A DNA stretch of 64,000 nucleotides from Streptomyces adelaidensis (GCF_016598475.1 NZ_JAEMUX010000010.1:62001-126000), one strand, 5' to 3'. Counted from the first letter of the stretch, positions 26,599 to 35,564 are shown. Numbers and translations are program-made. Notes: generated by a model from the letters alone, not told the origin.

Positions 26599-28245
26599 GT
26601 GAACCGTGGTCGGCGCCGGGCTCCCCGTAGGAGGACGGCGATCACGTCGAAGGGGTTGCTCCTGGGCACCGGAGTCGTCCTGGCCGGTGGAGCGGTCGCG
26701 GTGGCCGTGACCGTGTGGCCGGGCGGTGAGACCCGGACGCCGAGCGGGCCGGAGCCGTCGCGGCAGACGTCGTCCGTGAACGCCGCCGAGAGTTCGCCGT
26801 CCCCGTCGCCCTCCCGCACGTATCCGCTGTCCCAGAAGCCCCGGACCATCCCCGCCGTACGGCAGCACGAGGCCGCCCGGGGTCCCGGCTGGAAGCCCTC
26901 CGGCGGGGCCCGGCTCGTCGTACGGGACGGGGCGCTCGCCGACGAGGGGCGGCTGACGGCCGGGGAGCTGGGGCTGGCGTACGCGGGGGAGGCGGAGCCG
27001 CGGGACGGGGACGTGGAGCTGGCGCTCACCGGGGCGGACGAGCCGAGGTCGCAGGCGTACACGCTGACGGTGAAGGACCGGCGGGTGCGGATCGCGGCGC
27101 CCGCCGAGGCGGGTGTCTTCCACGGGACCCGGACGCTGAAGCAGGAGGTGAAGGGCGGCGGTACGGCGCCGGAGGGCGTCGTCCGGGACGAGCCGGCCAA
27201 GCCGCAGCGCGGGTTCATGCTCGACATCGCGCGCAAGCACTTCACGGCGGGCTGGATCGAGGACCGCGTACGTGAGCTGGGCGATCTCAAGTACAACCAG
27301 CTCGGGCTGCACTTCTCCGACGACCAGGGGTTCCGGATCGAGTCCACGACCCACCCCGAGGTGGTGTCGGAGCAGCACCTCACCAAGGCCCAGGTGCGGA
27401 AGATCCTGGCCCTCGCGAAGAGCCGGCACATCGAGGTCGTACCGGAGATCGACTCGCCGGGGCATCTGGGGGCCGTGATCGCCGGCAATCCCGGGCTCCA
27501 GTTGGTCAACGCGCAGGGCGTCGCCGCGAGCGGGGCCGTGGACATCTCCAAGCCGGCCGCCGCCGAGGTCGTCGACGAGCTGCTCGACGAGTACGCCGGC
27601 CTCTTCGACGGCGCGTACTGGCATCTCGGCGCCGACGAGTACCGGGCGCTGATGGCCTCGAACCCCGAGGCGTCCTATCCGCAGCTGGCCGCCGCCGCGC
27701 GGGCGAAGTACGGCGCCGGCGCGACCGTCGCCGACCTGGCGACCGGCTGGCTGAACGACCGCGCCAAGGTGATGCGCGGACACGGCCGGACCGTACGGGC
27801 CTGGAACGACGGGTTCTTCCGGGGCGGGTCGGTCCAGGCGGACAAGGCGATCCAGGTCGGCTACTGGACGGGCAAGGAGATCGGGGCGCGGCCCCCGGTC
27901 GAATATCTGAGCGCCGGGCGACAGGTCGTCAACTACAACGACGAGTACCTGTACTACGTCCTCGGCGAGCCCAACCAGTTCTTCTACCCGACCGGGCAGC
28001 GCATCTACGAGTCGTGGACCCCACGGGTGCTGCGCGGCACGACCGCCGTCTCGGCGCAGTACGACGACCAGATCCTCGGCGGTGTCTTCGCCGTCTGGTG
28101 CGACCTCGCGAACCGGCAGACCGAGGCGCAGGTGGCGGCGGGGGTGCGGATGCCGCTGCGGGCGCTGTCGCAGAAGCTGTGGGATCCGGGGAAGCCGGGG
28201 GCGACCTGGGCGGAGTTCCGGGAGCTGGCGGGGCGCGTGAGCTGA
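26599..28245 (+). CDS. Secreted or membrane-anchored GH20 beta-N-acetylhexosaminidase
   Basis: A 548-residue family 20 glycoside hydrolase that would release terminal GlcNAc/GalNAc from chitin, peptidoglycan fragments or glycoconjugates. A basic N-terminus and one hydrophobic segment (GLLLGTGVVLAGGAVAVAVT) give export or anchoring, then a Ser/Pro linker, a GH20b domain and the catalytic barrel with RGFMLDIARKHF, LHFSDDQGFRIES, VVPEIDSPGH and the catalytic Asp-Glu in HLGADEYRAL. The GTG at 26599 has GGGGGC at suitable spacing; an in-frame GTG at 26563 is an alternative. No DasR-like operator is apparent upstream. Confidence 0.9.
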   Translation: MNRGRRRAPRRRTAITSKGLLLGTGVVLAGGAVAVAVTVWPGGETRTPSGPEPSRQTSSVNAAESSPSPSPSRTYPLSQKPRTIPAVRQHEAARGPGWKPSGGARLVVRDGALADEGRLTAGELGLAYAGEAEPRDGDVELALTGADEPRSQAYTLTVKDRRVRIAAPAEAGVFHGTRTLKQEVKGGGTAPEGVVRDEPAKPQRGFMLDIARKHFTAGWIEDRVRELGDLKYNQLGLHFSDDQGFRIESTTHPEVVSEQHLTKAQVRKILALAKSRHIEVVPEIDSPGHLGAVIAGNPGLQLVNAQGVAASGAVDISKPAAAEVVDELLDEYAGLFDGAYWHLGADEYRALMASNPEASYPQLAAAARAKYGAGATVADLATGWLNDRAKVMRGHGRTVRAWNDGFFRGGSVQADKAIQVGYWTGKEIGARPPVEYLSAGRQVVNYNDEYLYYVLGEPNQFFYPTGQRIYESWTPRVLRGTTAVSAQYDDQILGGVFAVWCDLANRQTEAQVAAGVRMPLRALSQKLWDPGKPGATWAEFRELAGRVS

Positions 28246-28278
28246 GCCTCCCGGACCGCGTGAGCTGAGCCTCCCGGA
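28234..28278 (+). repeat. 22-bp tandem duplication at the GH20 stop codon
   Basis: CGCGTGAGCTGAGCCTCCCG-GA occurs at 28234-28255 and again at 28257-28278. The first copy contains the GH20 stop codon. Confidence 0.7.
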
Positions 28279-28403
28279 TGGGGAATCGGGTGGACGTACG
28301 GGGCGGGGGAACCGTATCTTCCGCGTGTTCTTGTTGCTGGGCGTGAGGTCCTGGGGAGGGGCCCGCGCTCGGCCGGACTCAGGTGGGACATACGGGGGTT
28401 CTG

Positions 28404-29213
28404 ATGACGTGCACGCGCTGTCGGCAGTTCGAAGCGGCGCCCGGGGGAGAGCTGTGCCGGGCCTGCGAGGCCGAGGAACTGCATCCGGATGTGGGGCCGG
28501 CACTGCCGATGGCCCCGTCGGCTCCGCCGTTCGGCGCGGGCGCTCCGGTGACCTGGCTGCGGTCGCCGGTGGGGCTCGGGCGGGCGGTGGCGATCCTGCT
28601 CGGGGTGGTCGTCGTGACCGACCTGGTCGCGGTGTGGGCGGATCTGGTGATGCTCGATGTGCTGGGCAGGATGGTGGACGGTCAGTACGGGACGGGCATC
28701 GAAGCGGACGCCGACCGGGCCGACCGGCTCTCCGTCCTGACCGGTGGCGCGCAGATCGTCACGTACGTCGCCACCGTCGTCGTCTTCCTGATCTGGTTCC
28801 ACCGGGTGCGGATCAACGCCGAGGTGTTCGAACCGTTCGGGCACCGCAAGAAGCGGGGCTGGGCGATCGGCGGCTGGCTCGTGCCGATCGTGAACCTCTG
28901 GTTCCCGCGCCGGATCGCCCTCGACAGCTGGGACGCCAGCAGCCCGTGGGAGAAGCCCCGGTCGCACGCGCTCGTCAACGCATGGTGGACGCTGTGGATC
29001 ATCGGCAGTGTCGCGAGCCAGGGCGCTTCGAGCGCCTACCGCCGGGCCGAGACGGCGCAGGAGCTGCAGTCGGCCACCCGGCAGATCCTGTTCGCGGACG
29101 CCTTCGAGATCCCCACCGGCGTCCTCGCCATCCTCTTCGTCCTGACACTCACGCGGATGCAGGACACCAAGGCGCGGACAGGCCCGCGCGCGCCGGAACC
29201 CGTCGCGATGTGA
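28404..29213 (+). CDS. DUF4328 domain-containing membrane protein
   Basis: A 269-residue protein. It starts with a small zinc-ribbon-like segment (CTRCRQF...LCRACEAEE, two CxxC pairs), then a DUF4328 (PF14219) region with about four helices: GRAVAILLGVVVVTDLVAVW, VTYVATVVVFLIWFHRVRIN, WAIGGWLVPIVNLWFPRRIA and IPTGVLAILFVLTL. DWDAS/ALVNAWWTLW-type motifs are characteristic. The function is unknown. The ATG at 28404 follows an ACGGGGG tract. Membership in an operon with downstream genes is unclear. Confidence 0.88.
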   Translation: MTCTRCRQFEAAPGGELCRACEAEELHPDVGPALPMAPSAPPFGAGAPVTWLRSPVGLGRAVAILLGVVVVTDLVAVWADLVMLDVLGRMVDGQYGTGIEADADRADRLSVLTGGAQIVTYVATVVVFLIWFHRVRINAEVFEPFGHRKKRGWAIGGWLVPIVNLWFPRRIALDSWDASSPWEKPRSHALVNAWWTLWIIGSVASQGASSAYRRAETAQELQSATRQILFADAFEIPTGVLAILFVLTLTRMQDTKARTGPRAPEPVAM

Positions 29214-29288
29214 GACTGTCTCCGCGCAACCGTGCGGATTGTCCGATTCCGGGAGCGAACCGCCGTACGGATGTGGTGTATTCCCCGC

Positions 29289-29834
29289 ATGGGGTACTGG
29301 GGGTACTACGTCGTGGGCCGAAGCGAGCGGCCACTCGCGGAGCTGGACGCGCTGGCCGGGGCCGAGGGGATGACGCTGCGCGCGACGGCGGCCGACGGGT
29401 GGCAGGTGTGGGAGTACCCGAGCGGCGCGGTCGGTGACGAGGGCGGCGGGGCCGGGAGCGCCGCCGACGTCGGGAACATGAACACGCTCGCCCGGGAGAC
29501 GGGGGCGCCCGCGCTGTTCGGGTACGTCATGGGCAGCGACTGTGTGGTGGTCGAGGCCGCCGGGCCGGAGAGTGGCGCGTGGACCACCTGTCTCGCGCGG
29601 CGCGCCATGGCCGGGTATCTCGGGGACGACGAGCACGGGCTCACCGTCGAGGACTTCTTCCTCGAACCGCGCGACGCCGCCGAGCGCGCGGTCGCCTGGG
29701 CGGCGGAGGCGGGACGGGTCGTCGTGGAACAGCCGTTGGTCGATGTGCTGACCTCGGAACCTGGACCGGTGGACCCCTTGGCTGAAAACATTCTCTTCCG
29801 GTTGCTCGACCGGCTCGGGGTCGTACCTCTGTGA
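29289..29834 (+). CDS. Conserved Streptomyces hypothetical protein
   Basis: A 181-residue soluble protein starting MGYWGYYVVGRSERPLAELD with no signal peptide or membrane segment. I recognise no characterised domain; GYVMGSDCVVVEAAG and the acidic C-terminal half (GLTVEDFFLEPRDAAERAV) suggest a compact alpha/beta fold conserved in the genus. The ATG at 29289 is chosen because the upstream in-frame residues are low-complexity basic sequence. Confidence 0.75.
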   Translation: MGYWGYYVVGRSERPLAELDALAGAEGMTLRATAADGWQVWEYPSGAVGDEGGGAGSAADVGNMNTLARETGAPALFGYVMGSDCVVVEAAGPESGAWTTCLARRAMAGYLGDDEHGLTVEDFFLEPRDAAERAVAWAAEAGRVVVEQPLVDVLTSEPGPVDPLAENILFRLLDRLGVVPL

Positions 29835-29919
29835 CGCTCCCGGTCCGTCGCACGCAGTAAGGGGAAGTACGGGCTCCGCATAACGGGGACTTGGTCGAGC
29901 GGGATTTTGGGGAGGCGTG

Positions 29920-30552
29920 ATGAGCCTGGTGGAGCTGATCGCCCAGGCCGACGAACGCGGTCTGGCGACAAGCGGGTTGGCTTGTTTGGACCGTGTCGTA
30001 CCGCTTCTCGGGGGCGATGACGAGGTGCTGCGTCCGCTGTGGGCGGGACTGGTGGATGACGGCGAGGGGTGGGGGGAGAAGGCCGCGAAGGTGCGGGCGG
30101 AGTTGGAGGCCGCGGCCTCCGTGACCGCGGCCTCCGTGACCGCGGCCTCCGTGGCTGCGGCGCCCGTGGCTGCGGCGACCATCTCCGCGGCGACCGTCTC
30201 GCTCGCCCGGCGCATGCTGGACGCGGTGCCCGTGGAGCGGACCGGGGACGGGCTGCGGGAGTGGGCAGACGTGTGTTCCGTCTCCGCCCTGCGGATCCAC
30301 CAGCTGCTGGACCCGCTGGACCGCGGGGGCGACGACTCGGTGGCGGCCTGCCGCCAGGGGCGTACCGAGGGGGTCTCCCACCTTGTCGCCGCCGAGCTGC
30401 GGCGTCAGGTCGTGGTGCTGGAGCTGCTCGCGCAGCACGGGGCGGGCGGGGTCCGGCAGGCGCTCGATGTGTCGACGGAGGGGCGGCGGGTGTTGCGGGC
30501 GGTTGTGTCACGGCGGGCTCGCGGCGCCCGCGGGGCGGGCGGGCGCCCCTGA
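29920..30552 (+). CDS. Conserved Streptomyces hypothetical protein, helical
   Basis: A 210-residue protein predicted to be largely alpha-helical and cytoplasmic (LVELIAQADERGLATSGLAC; VAAELRRQVVVLELLAQHGA). No domain is recognised. GGAGG at 29911-29915 precedes the ATG at 29920. An internal Ala/Val/Thr tract is encoded by a 15-bp tandem repeat. The gene ends at the bidirectional hairpin shared with the PGRP-type gene on the other strand. Confidence 0.7.
   Translation: MSLVELIAQADERGLATSGLACLDRVVPLLGGDDEVLRPLWAGLVDDGEGWGEKAAKVRAELEAAASVTAASVTAASVAAAPVAAATISAATVSLARRMLDAVPVERTGDGLREWADVCSVSALRIHQLLDPLDRGGDDSVAACRQGRTEGVSHLVAAELRRQVVVLELLAQHGAGGVRQALDVSTEGRRVLRAVVSRRARGARGAGGRP
30112..30186 (+). 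repeat. 15-bp in-frame tandem repeat
   Basis: Five 15-bp units based on gcggcctccgtgacc (two identical, three diverging) encode AASVT/AAPVA repeats inside the hypothetical protein. Confidence 0.8.
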
Positions 30553-30555
30553 AAA

Positions 30556-30573
30556 CCCCGTAGAGCTACGGGG
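30556..30573. terminator. Bidirectional hairpin terminator
   Basis: CCCCGTAG-AG-CTACGGGG is a perfect 8-bp stem with a 2-base spacer between convergent genes. The right arm contains the stop codon (TAG) of the minus-strand gene. Confidence 0.75.
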
Positions 30574-33082
30574 TCAGGAGCTGGCCCAGATGGGCCCCCG
30601 TCGCCGAACCCAGCTGGGTGAGGCCGTAGTACGACGACCTCGTCGGAGCCGGGGTGCCGTTGGGGGACGGGACGTGGAGGATCGTGCCGTTGGCGGTGTC
30701 CTCGCCCTCCGCGCCGGTGAGGAGGTCGGCGTGGCCGTCGCCGTCGGTGTCGGCGAGGGACGTGGCGGAGCCGAACTTGTCGTCGGTCTCGGTGGAGCCG
30801 CCGATGTCGGGGGAGTCCTGGGAGAGGGCCAGGGAGCCGGTGCCGGTCAGGCCGGCGGAGGTGCCCTTCACGAGCCAGACCGAGCCGGCGTTGGCGCGGT
30901 TCTTGCCGGCCCGGGTGATGTCCTCGTTGGGGGCGCCGGTGAGAACGTCGGCGTATCCGTCGGCGTTCACGTCGCCCACGGACACCGAGGAGCCGAAGCC
31001 GTCGGACGTCTCCGAGGCGCCCTCGACGTTCGCCGTGGCCTGGTGGATCGTCGTCATGCCGGTGGTGGTGAACCCGGTGGACGTGCCGGGGACCATGGTG
31101 ATCTGGCCGCCCGCGTTGCCGCCGGACTCGGAGGCGTAGGGCTGGCCGATCACGATGTCGTCGTAGCCGTTGCCGTTGACGTCGCCCGCGGCGATGGCCC
31201 GGCCGCCCTTGACGGTCAGGGTCGAGACCTTCGTCAGGCCCAGCGACCTGGAGCCCTTGAACCAGGTGACCTTGCCGACGCCGGACGCGTCACGGTAGTT
31301 GAGGGCCACGTCGGCGTAACCGTCCCGGTTGAAGTCGCCGGTCGCGGCGTCCGCGTACGCCAACGAGCCCGTCGCCGTGGTCAGGTCGCCGGCGACCTCG
31401 TGGCCGTCGCCGAAACGGGCCGCCCAGTTGCCGCCCGTACCGGTGGCGGCGGTGAACACGTCCGCCTTGCCGTCGGCGTTGAAGTCGCCGGTCGCGACGG
31501 TCGCGCCGAACCGTGCGCCGACGGGCTCGTAGTCGTCGCCGAGGGCCATGGTGTCGGCGTCGGTGGTGAAGGTGGGCCCGTAGAGGATCGTTACGGCACC
31601 TCGGTCGGCGTGCCCGGTGGTGTCGTCCTCGCCGGGCGCGCCGATCGCGAGGTCCGCGTATCCGTCGCCGTTGATGTCGCCCCACGCGGTGGCCGCGCCC
31701 CACTGGTCGCCGGACTCGGCGGCGCCCGGAACGCCCGTGCTCGCCTGGTTGAGGCGGAGCTTGGACGCGGAGACGGGGCCGTCGACCCCGCCCGGTACGA
31801 GGGTGAGCCAGCCGCTGCCGGTGCGGTGGGTCGGCGCCACCAGGTCGGTGACGCCGTCGCCCGTGTGGTCGGCGGTCGGGATCGCGGAGCTGCGGCCGGG
31901 GGAGGCGGCGTAGCGGCGGACCTCGGCGAGCTTCGCGTAGAGGCCGGTGCCGGGGGAGGCGGTGGTCGCCGCGTCCTTGCCGCCGGATATCACGTCCAGC
32001 TCGGCCGGCTCGCCCTGCGCGTACACGCCGGTGTCCTCGGCCGCCGTCAGCGTGACCTTGCCGGTCGGGTCGCCCGCGTACTGGCCCAGCTTCCACGCCG
32101 CGAGCCGCGCCACGGACTCCACGGCTGCCCGGCTCGGCATCCCGCCGCCGTCGAAGTCGCCGAGGACCGCGATGCCCATCGACTCCCCGTCGAAGCCGGG
32201 GGTGTGCGCGCCGCGCACCGACACGTCGGTGCCGCCCGCGCGGCCCTCGTAGATACGGCCGCACTTGTCGACGAGGAAGTTGGGGCCGAGGTCGCCGAGG
32301 CCGGCCGTCTCGACGTCGTACGCCATGAGCGCGCGGATCAGGGCGGGGGACTCGGCGCAGCTGTAGGAGTCGGTGCCGCCCGTGTGGTGCACGAACACCG
32401 CGCTGATCTTGTCGAGGTACTCCGCCGTACCCGTCACCGTCGACTCGTCGGCGCCCCAGCGGGCCCGGCTGACGATCGGGGGGCGGGTGACGGTGGAGGG
32501 GAGGGCGGTGGGCACGTCGGCGACGAACGCCGCCTCGCTCATGCCGCCGGCCACGCCGGGGTCGACGAGGTTGACCTCAAGTCCCTTCGGCAGCCCGGCG
32601 GTCGAGGAGCCGTCGGCCGGCACGACGCGGGCCTCGACGCCGTCGCTGAGGCCCGTCCAGAGGGGCTCGGAGGTGCCGCGCGCGATGCCGGAGCGGGCGG
32701 GGGCGGCCGGGGTGAGCGTCCGCCAGGCGGTCCACTCGCCGGTGGCGGTGGCACGGGTGCGCACCTGGGCCGTGCCGCCGAGCTCGGCGGTGGCGCCGGT
32801 CCAGGAGACACCGAGGAGGGAGAAGGGGCGCGTGGTGGTGCGCGCGAGACTCAGCCGGCCCTCGCCGTCGCCCTCGCCGGTGAACGCCAGGTCGTGCACC
32901 CCGGCGGGGCGCTCGGCCCGCGCGTCGAAGGTGCCCGGGCCGGCGCCGGGACCTGCCGTCGCGTACGAGGCCACGCCCGCGCCGGCGGCCACGGCGGCCC
33001 CCAGCGTCAGCCAGGCCCTCCGCTTCAGCCGCATCAGCCGCTTCGGCTGCTCAGGCTGCTTCGGGCTCAGCGGCTCGCGCAC
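30566..33082 (-). CDS. Secreted PGRP/amidase_2-domain protein with FG-GAP propeller, probably catalytically inactive
   Basis: About 838 residues. The N-terminus (LKRRAWLTLGAAVAAGAGVA) has a twin-arginine-like export signal. The middle contains a peptidoglycan-recognition/N-acetylmuramoyl-L-alanine amidase domain (SRARWGADESTVTGT, ISAVFVHHTGG, LGDLGPNFLVDKCGRIYEGR, GFDGESMGIAVLGDF). The C-terminal ~430 residues are FG-GAP/VCBS repeats (HTGDGVTDLVAP, GDINGDGYADLAIGAPGED, GDFNRDGYADVAL). In active Streptomyces relatives the domain ends with SGHRD...ACPG; here it reads SGGKD...ASPG, so a zinc-ligand His and the Cys are missing. It may bind, not cleave, cell wall. The GTG at 33082 is favoured by GGGAG 5 bases before it; the frame is open to 33121. 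Confidence 0.88.
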   Translation of the reverse strand: MREPLSPKQPEQPKRLMRLKRRAWLTLGAAVAAGAGVASYATAGPGAGPGTFDARAERPAGVHDLAFTGEGDGEGRLSLARTTTRPFSLLGVSWTGATAELGGTAQVRTRATATGEWTAWRTLTPAAPARSGIARGTSEPLWTGLSDGVEARVVPADGSSTAGLPKGLEVNLVDPGVAGGMSEAAFVADVPTALPSTVTRPPIVSRARWGADESTVTGTAEYLDKISAVFVHHTGGTDSYSCAESPALIRALMAYDVETAGLGDLGPNFLVDKCGRIYEGRAGGTDVSVRGAHTPGFDGESMGIAVLGDFDGGGMPSRAAVESVARLAAWKLGQYAGDPTGKVTLTAAEDTGVYAQGEPAELDVISGGKDAATTASPGTGLYAKLAEVRRYAASPGRSSAIPTADHTGDGVTDLVAPTHRTGSGWLTLVPGGVDGPVSASKLRLNQASTGVPGAAESGDQWGAATAWGDINGDGYADLAIGAPGEDDTTGHADRGAVTILYGPTFTTDADTMALGDDYEPVGARFGATVATGDFNADGKADVFTAATGTGGNWAARFGDGHEVAGDLTTATGSLAYADAATGDFNRDGYADVALNYRDASGVGKVTWFKGSRSLGLTKVSTLTVKGGRAIAAGDVNGNGYDDIVIGQPYASESGGNAGGQITMVPGTSTGFTTTGMTTIHQATANVEGASETSDGFGSSVSVGDVNADGYADVLTGAPNEDITRAGKNRANAGSVWLVKGTSAGLTGTGSLALSQDSPDIGGSTETDDKFGSATSLADTDGDGHADLLTGAEGEDTANGTILHVPSPNGTPAPTRSSYYGLTQLGSATGAHLGQLLTP

Positions 33083-33421
33083 ATGGCTCCCGCGTCGATT
33101 CCGGCGACTCAAATGCCCCACCCCTAGATGAACAGTGCAAAGACACCACCCGGCGCAGGGGGTGGCCCTCTATTCAGCACACAGGCCCTCGTGGACCTCG
33201 ACATCGGGCGGTACTGGTGTGGCGTATGTCACGAAGGAGGCCGGTGTTCACCCATCCGGGTGATCTGCGGGGTTCGCTCGACGGCAGTGACACTTCCGTG
33301 GGCTCCGACGCAGATGCGATTGGGGGCTTGGTGGCGGCCGGGACGGTCCCCGGACAGCGATCCCGGCACTGACTTGGCACTGTCCCGGACAGTTCGGGGC
33401 CAGGGAGGGGAACCTCGGCGC

Positions 33422-34012
33422 GTGCAGGCGTACGACGGGGAGCTGGGCGCGGCCGTCGCGCGGGCCCAGGACGGGGACGAGGCCGCGTTCGCGGTGGCGT
33501 ACCGGCTCGTGCAGCCCGGGCTGCTGGGGTATCTGCGCGGCATCGTCGGGGACGACGCGGAGGACGTCGCCTCGGACGCCTGGCTGGAGATCGCGCGGGA
33601 CCTCGGGCGGTTCAAGGGCGACGGGGCCGGCTTCCGGGGCTGGAGCGCGACCATCGCCCGGCACCGGGCCCTGGACCATCTGCGGCGCCAGAAGGTCAGG
33701 CCCCGGGCGACCGCGCTGGAGAACGACCTGCTGGAACTGCCGGGCACGCACAGCACCCAGGACCAGGCGCTGGAGTCCCTCTCCACCGAGCAGGCCCTCG
33801 CCCTCGTCGCCCGGCTGCCCCGCGACCAGGCCGAGGCCGTCCTGCTGCGCGTGATCGTCGGCCTCGACGGCCCCGCCGCCGCCCGCGTCCTAGGCAAACG
33901 CCCGGGCGCCGTACGCACCGCCACCCACCGGGGGCTGAAGAGACTCGCCCAGCTCCTCCGCGGCGAGGGTGTGACGGATGACGGCTCCCGGACGCTGGGG
34001 GAGTCGGGATGA
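33422..34012 (+). CDS. ECF-type RNA polymerase sigma factor (pair 1)
   Basis: A 196-residue group 4 sigma factor. Region 2 is AAFAVAYRLVQPGLLGYLRG, VGDDAEDVASDAWLEIARDL and the -10-binding FRGWSATIARHRALDHLR; region 4 is LARLPRDQAEAVLLRVIVGL and GKRPGAVRTATHRGLKRLAQ. GGGAGGGG lies about 11 bases before the GTG at 33422. It is paralogous to the sigma factor at 35565, and like it precedes a one-TM protein with paired cysteines. The 300 bases upstream carry CCGGACAG-type inverted repeats (33346-33400) but no gene. Confidence 0.88.
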   Translation: MQAYDGELGAAVARAQDGDEAAFAVAYRLVQPGLLGYLRGIVGDDAEDVASDAWLEIARDLGRFKGDGAGFRGWSATIARHRALDHLRRQKVRPRATALENDLLELPGTHSTQDQALESLSTEQALALVARLPRDQAEAVLLRVIVGLDGPAAARVLGKRPGAVRTATHRGLKRLAQLLRGEGVTDDGSRTLGESG

Positions 34013-34052
34013 CGGACAGCGGTGACGGCCACCGTGGCCACGCCATCAACGG

Positions 34053-34117
34053 ACGTACGAGTGAGACGTACGAGTGAGACGTACGAGTGAGACGTACGAG
34101 TGAGACGTACGAGTGAG
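34053..34117 (+). repeat. 13-bp tandem repeat between sigma factor and partner gene
   Basis: Five perfect copies of acgtacgagtgag, followed by a partial copy acgtac. Thirteen is not a multiple of three, so each unit shifts the frame. An ATG overlapping the sigma stop (34009-34012, ATGA) opens a frame that is stopped by TGA at 34075 inside the second unit. With a single unit that frame would run straight into the partner gene. Each unit also offers a GTG. Confidence 0.9.
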
Positions 34118-34183
34118 ACGTACAAGAGGACGTACGGAGAGAGGGAAGGCGCGAGATGCCGTCGGGCAGGGCCGGAGTCGGAC

Positions 34184-35179
34184 ATGGGTGAAGGGCGCGA
34201 CAGCGGAGGCCGGGGCGATCGCCGCCGGGCCATGAACGACGCCACCGCCGGCGGCCCCACCGTCGCCTCCGCCTCCGTCGACACCCTCCTCGCCGCCGCC
34301 GTGCGCGGTGGTGCCGAGGCCGACAGCGCGGGTGAGATACGGGCGGTGGCCGCCTTCCGGTCGGCCCGGGAGAACGGGGCGCGTACCGCGCGGACCCGGC
34401 GCCGGGACGACTGGCGGCCGAACGCCCGCCGCCGGGTGCAGCTCTCGGTACGCACGACCCTGGCCGCCCTGCTGGCCGGCCTGACCCTCGGCGGAGTCGC
34501 CTTCGCGGCGGTCGGCCCGGCCGCCCGCGACGGCAACGGCGCCGGGGCGCACGACAGCGGCCACGGCGGCCGTGACGGGCGTACCCGCACGACCGACGGC
34601 GCCCCCGCCCGGCCCGGCTCCTCGGGCATCCCGGACGCCTCGGACGTTTCCGGTGTCAACCCCTCGGCGGGTGACGACGGCCGGCCCACCGGGGCCCAGG
34701 ACACCGAGGCGCACTGTCGCGCATACGAGAAGTACGTGAAGTACGAGAAGTACGAGAAGTACGAGAAGTACGGGAGGTACGGGAAGAAGGCCGATGGCGG
34801 CGGCAAGGCCATGGACGCCGCCGCCTGGCGGCGGCTCACCGAGGCGGCGGGCGGCACGGCGGACGAGGACGTCCAGGCGTACTGCGCCCAGCGGCTCGAC
34901 GGGACCGGCGGGACCGGCGGGACTGGCGGGACCGGCGTCGGGGATCAGAACAAGGCCGCTTCGGACGGGCCGAAGGGATCAGGCGGAGCAGACGGATCAG
35001 GCGGACCCGGTGACCCGGACACGTCGGGCAAACCGACCGCGTCGAACGAGCCAAGGTCGTCGAACCAGCCAAGTCCTCCGACGAGCGCGGCGCCCCAGGC
35101 GACCCCATCGAGTCCGTCGAACGCGTCCGGCGGCCGGAGTCGCTCCGCAGGCACCGACGGCCCCGCGGGAAAGAATTAG
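34184..35179 (+). CDS. One-TM protein with paired-cysteine C-terminal domain, putative anti-sigma factor (pair 1)
   Basis: A 331-residue protein from the ATG at 34184 (GGAG 7 bases before it); a GTG at 34100 within the tandem repeat is also in frame. Residues ~1-95 are a charged cytoplasmic segment (AAFRSAREN, ARTARTRRR), followed by one transmembrane helix (TTLAALLAGLTLGGVAFAAV) and a long Ser/Thr/Gly-rich exterior. The exterior has a short module (HCRAY...AAAWRRLTEAAGGTADED...VQAYCAQRL) shared with the protein at 36251. Between its first Cys and the helix a 9-bp repeat encodes EKYEKYEKYEKYG. Anti-sigma function is inferred from position and topology. Confidence 0.75.
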   Translation: MGEGRDSGGRGDRRRAMNDATAGGPTVASASVDTLLAAAVRGGAEADSAGEIRAVAAFRSARENGARTARTRRRDDWRPNARRRVQLSVRTTLAALLAGLTLGGVAFAAVGPAARDGNGAGAHDSGHGGRDGRTRTTDGAPARPGSSGIPDASDVSGVNPSAGDDGRPTGAQDTEAHCRAYEKYVKYEKYEKYEKYGRYGKKADGGGKAMDAAAWRRLTEAAGGTADEDVQAYCAQRLDGTGGTGGTGGTGVGDQNKAASDGPKGSGGADGSGGPGDPDTSGKPTASNEPRSSNQPSPPTSAAPQATPSSPSNASGGRSRSAGTDGPAGKN

Positions 35180-35564
35180 GGCCGGCGTGCTCGCGAGACC
35201 CCCGTACTCGCGACACCCGGCCGACTCCGCCGATGGCAACGGCCGGGGCCGCCACCCCCCACAGGAGTGACCCCGACCGTCGCACGGCACGGGCCGCGCG
35301 GCGGCCCGTACTCCCTACAGCGTCGCGCCCGCGTTTTCTGTCACACCTCTCCGCGGCACTCTCCGCATCACGAGTCAGTTGCATGCTCTACGGACATGGA
35401 CGGTCAGCGGTTTCAGGCCGTAACGTGCCTTTCGCGCCGATCGCGGTTGGCGGAAGACCACCGCAACCACCAGCGGTCCCGAGACCGCAACCATCAACGA
35501 GGAACCACGGCGGCGAGGTCCCGGTCCGCGAGAGCGGCGCCGGTTTAGGCGCGAAGAGGTGTGG
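35180..35564. other. Intergenic region upstream of the second sigma factor
   Basis: 385 bases without a supported gene. Short direct repeats (ACTCGCGA-type near 35208) and a run with GTTGCATGCTC and GGCCGTAACGTGCC could hold the promoter of the second sigma/partner pair; no boxes can be assigned with confidence. Several frames are open but show no codon bias or homology I recognise. Confidence 0.5.

Noticed and set aside
30383..33127. A 914-residue plus-strand open frame opposite the PGRP/FG-GAP gene
   Set aside because: Low-complexity Gly/Ala/Val/Arg translation, no motifs; it is an antisense shadow produced by GC bias. The minus strand has clear domains.
34053..34117. CRISPR-like array
   Set aside because: Units are 13 bp and directly adjacent with no spacers; it is a simple tandem repeat. 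The 15- and 18-bp arrays were rejected for the same reason.
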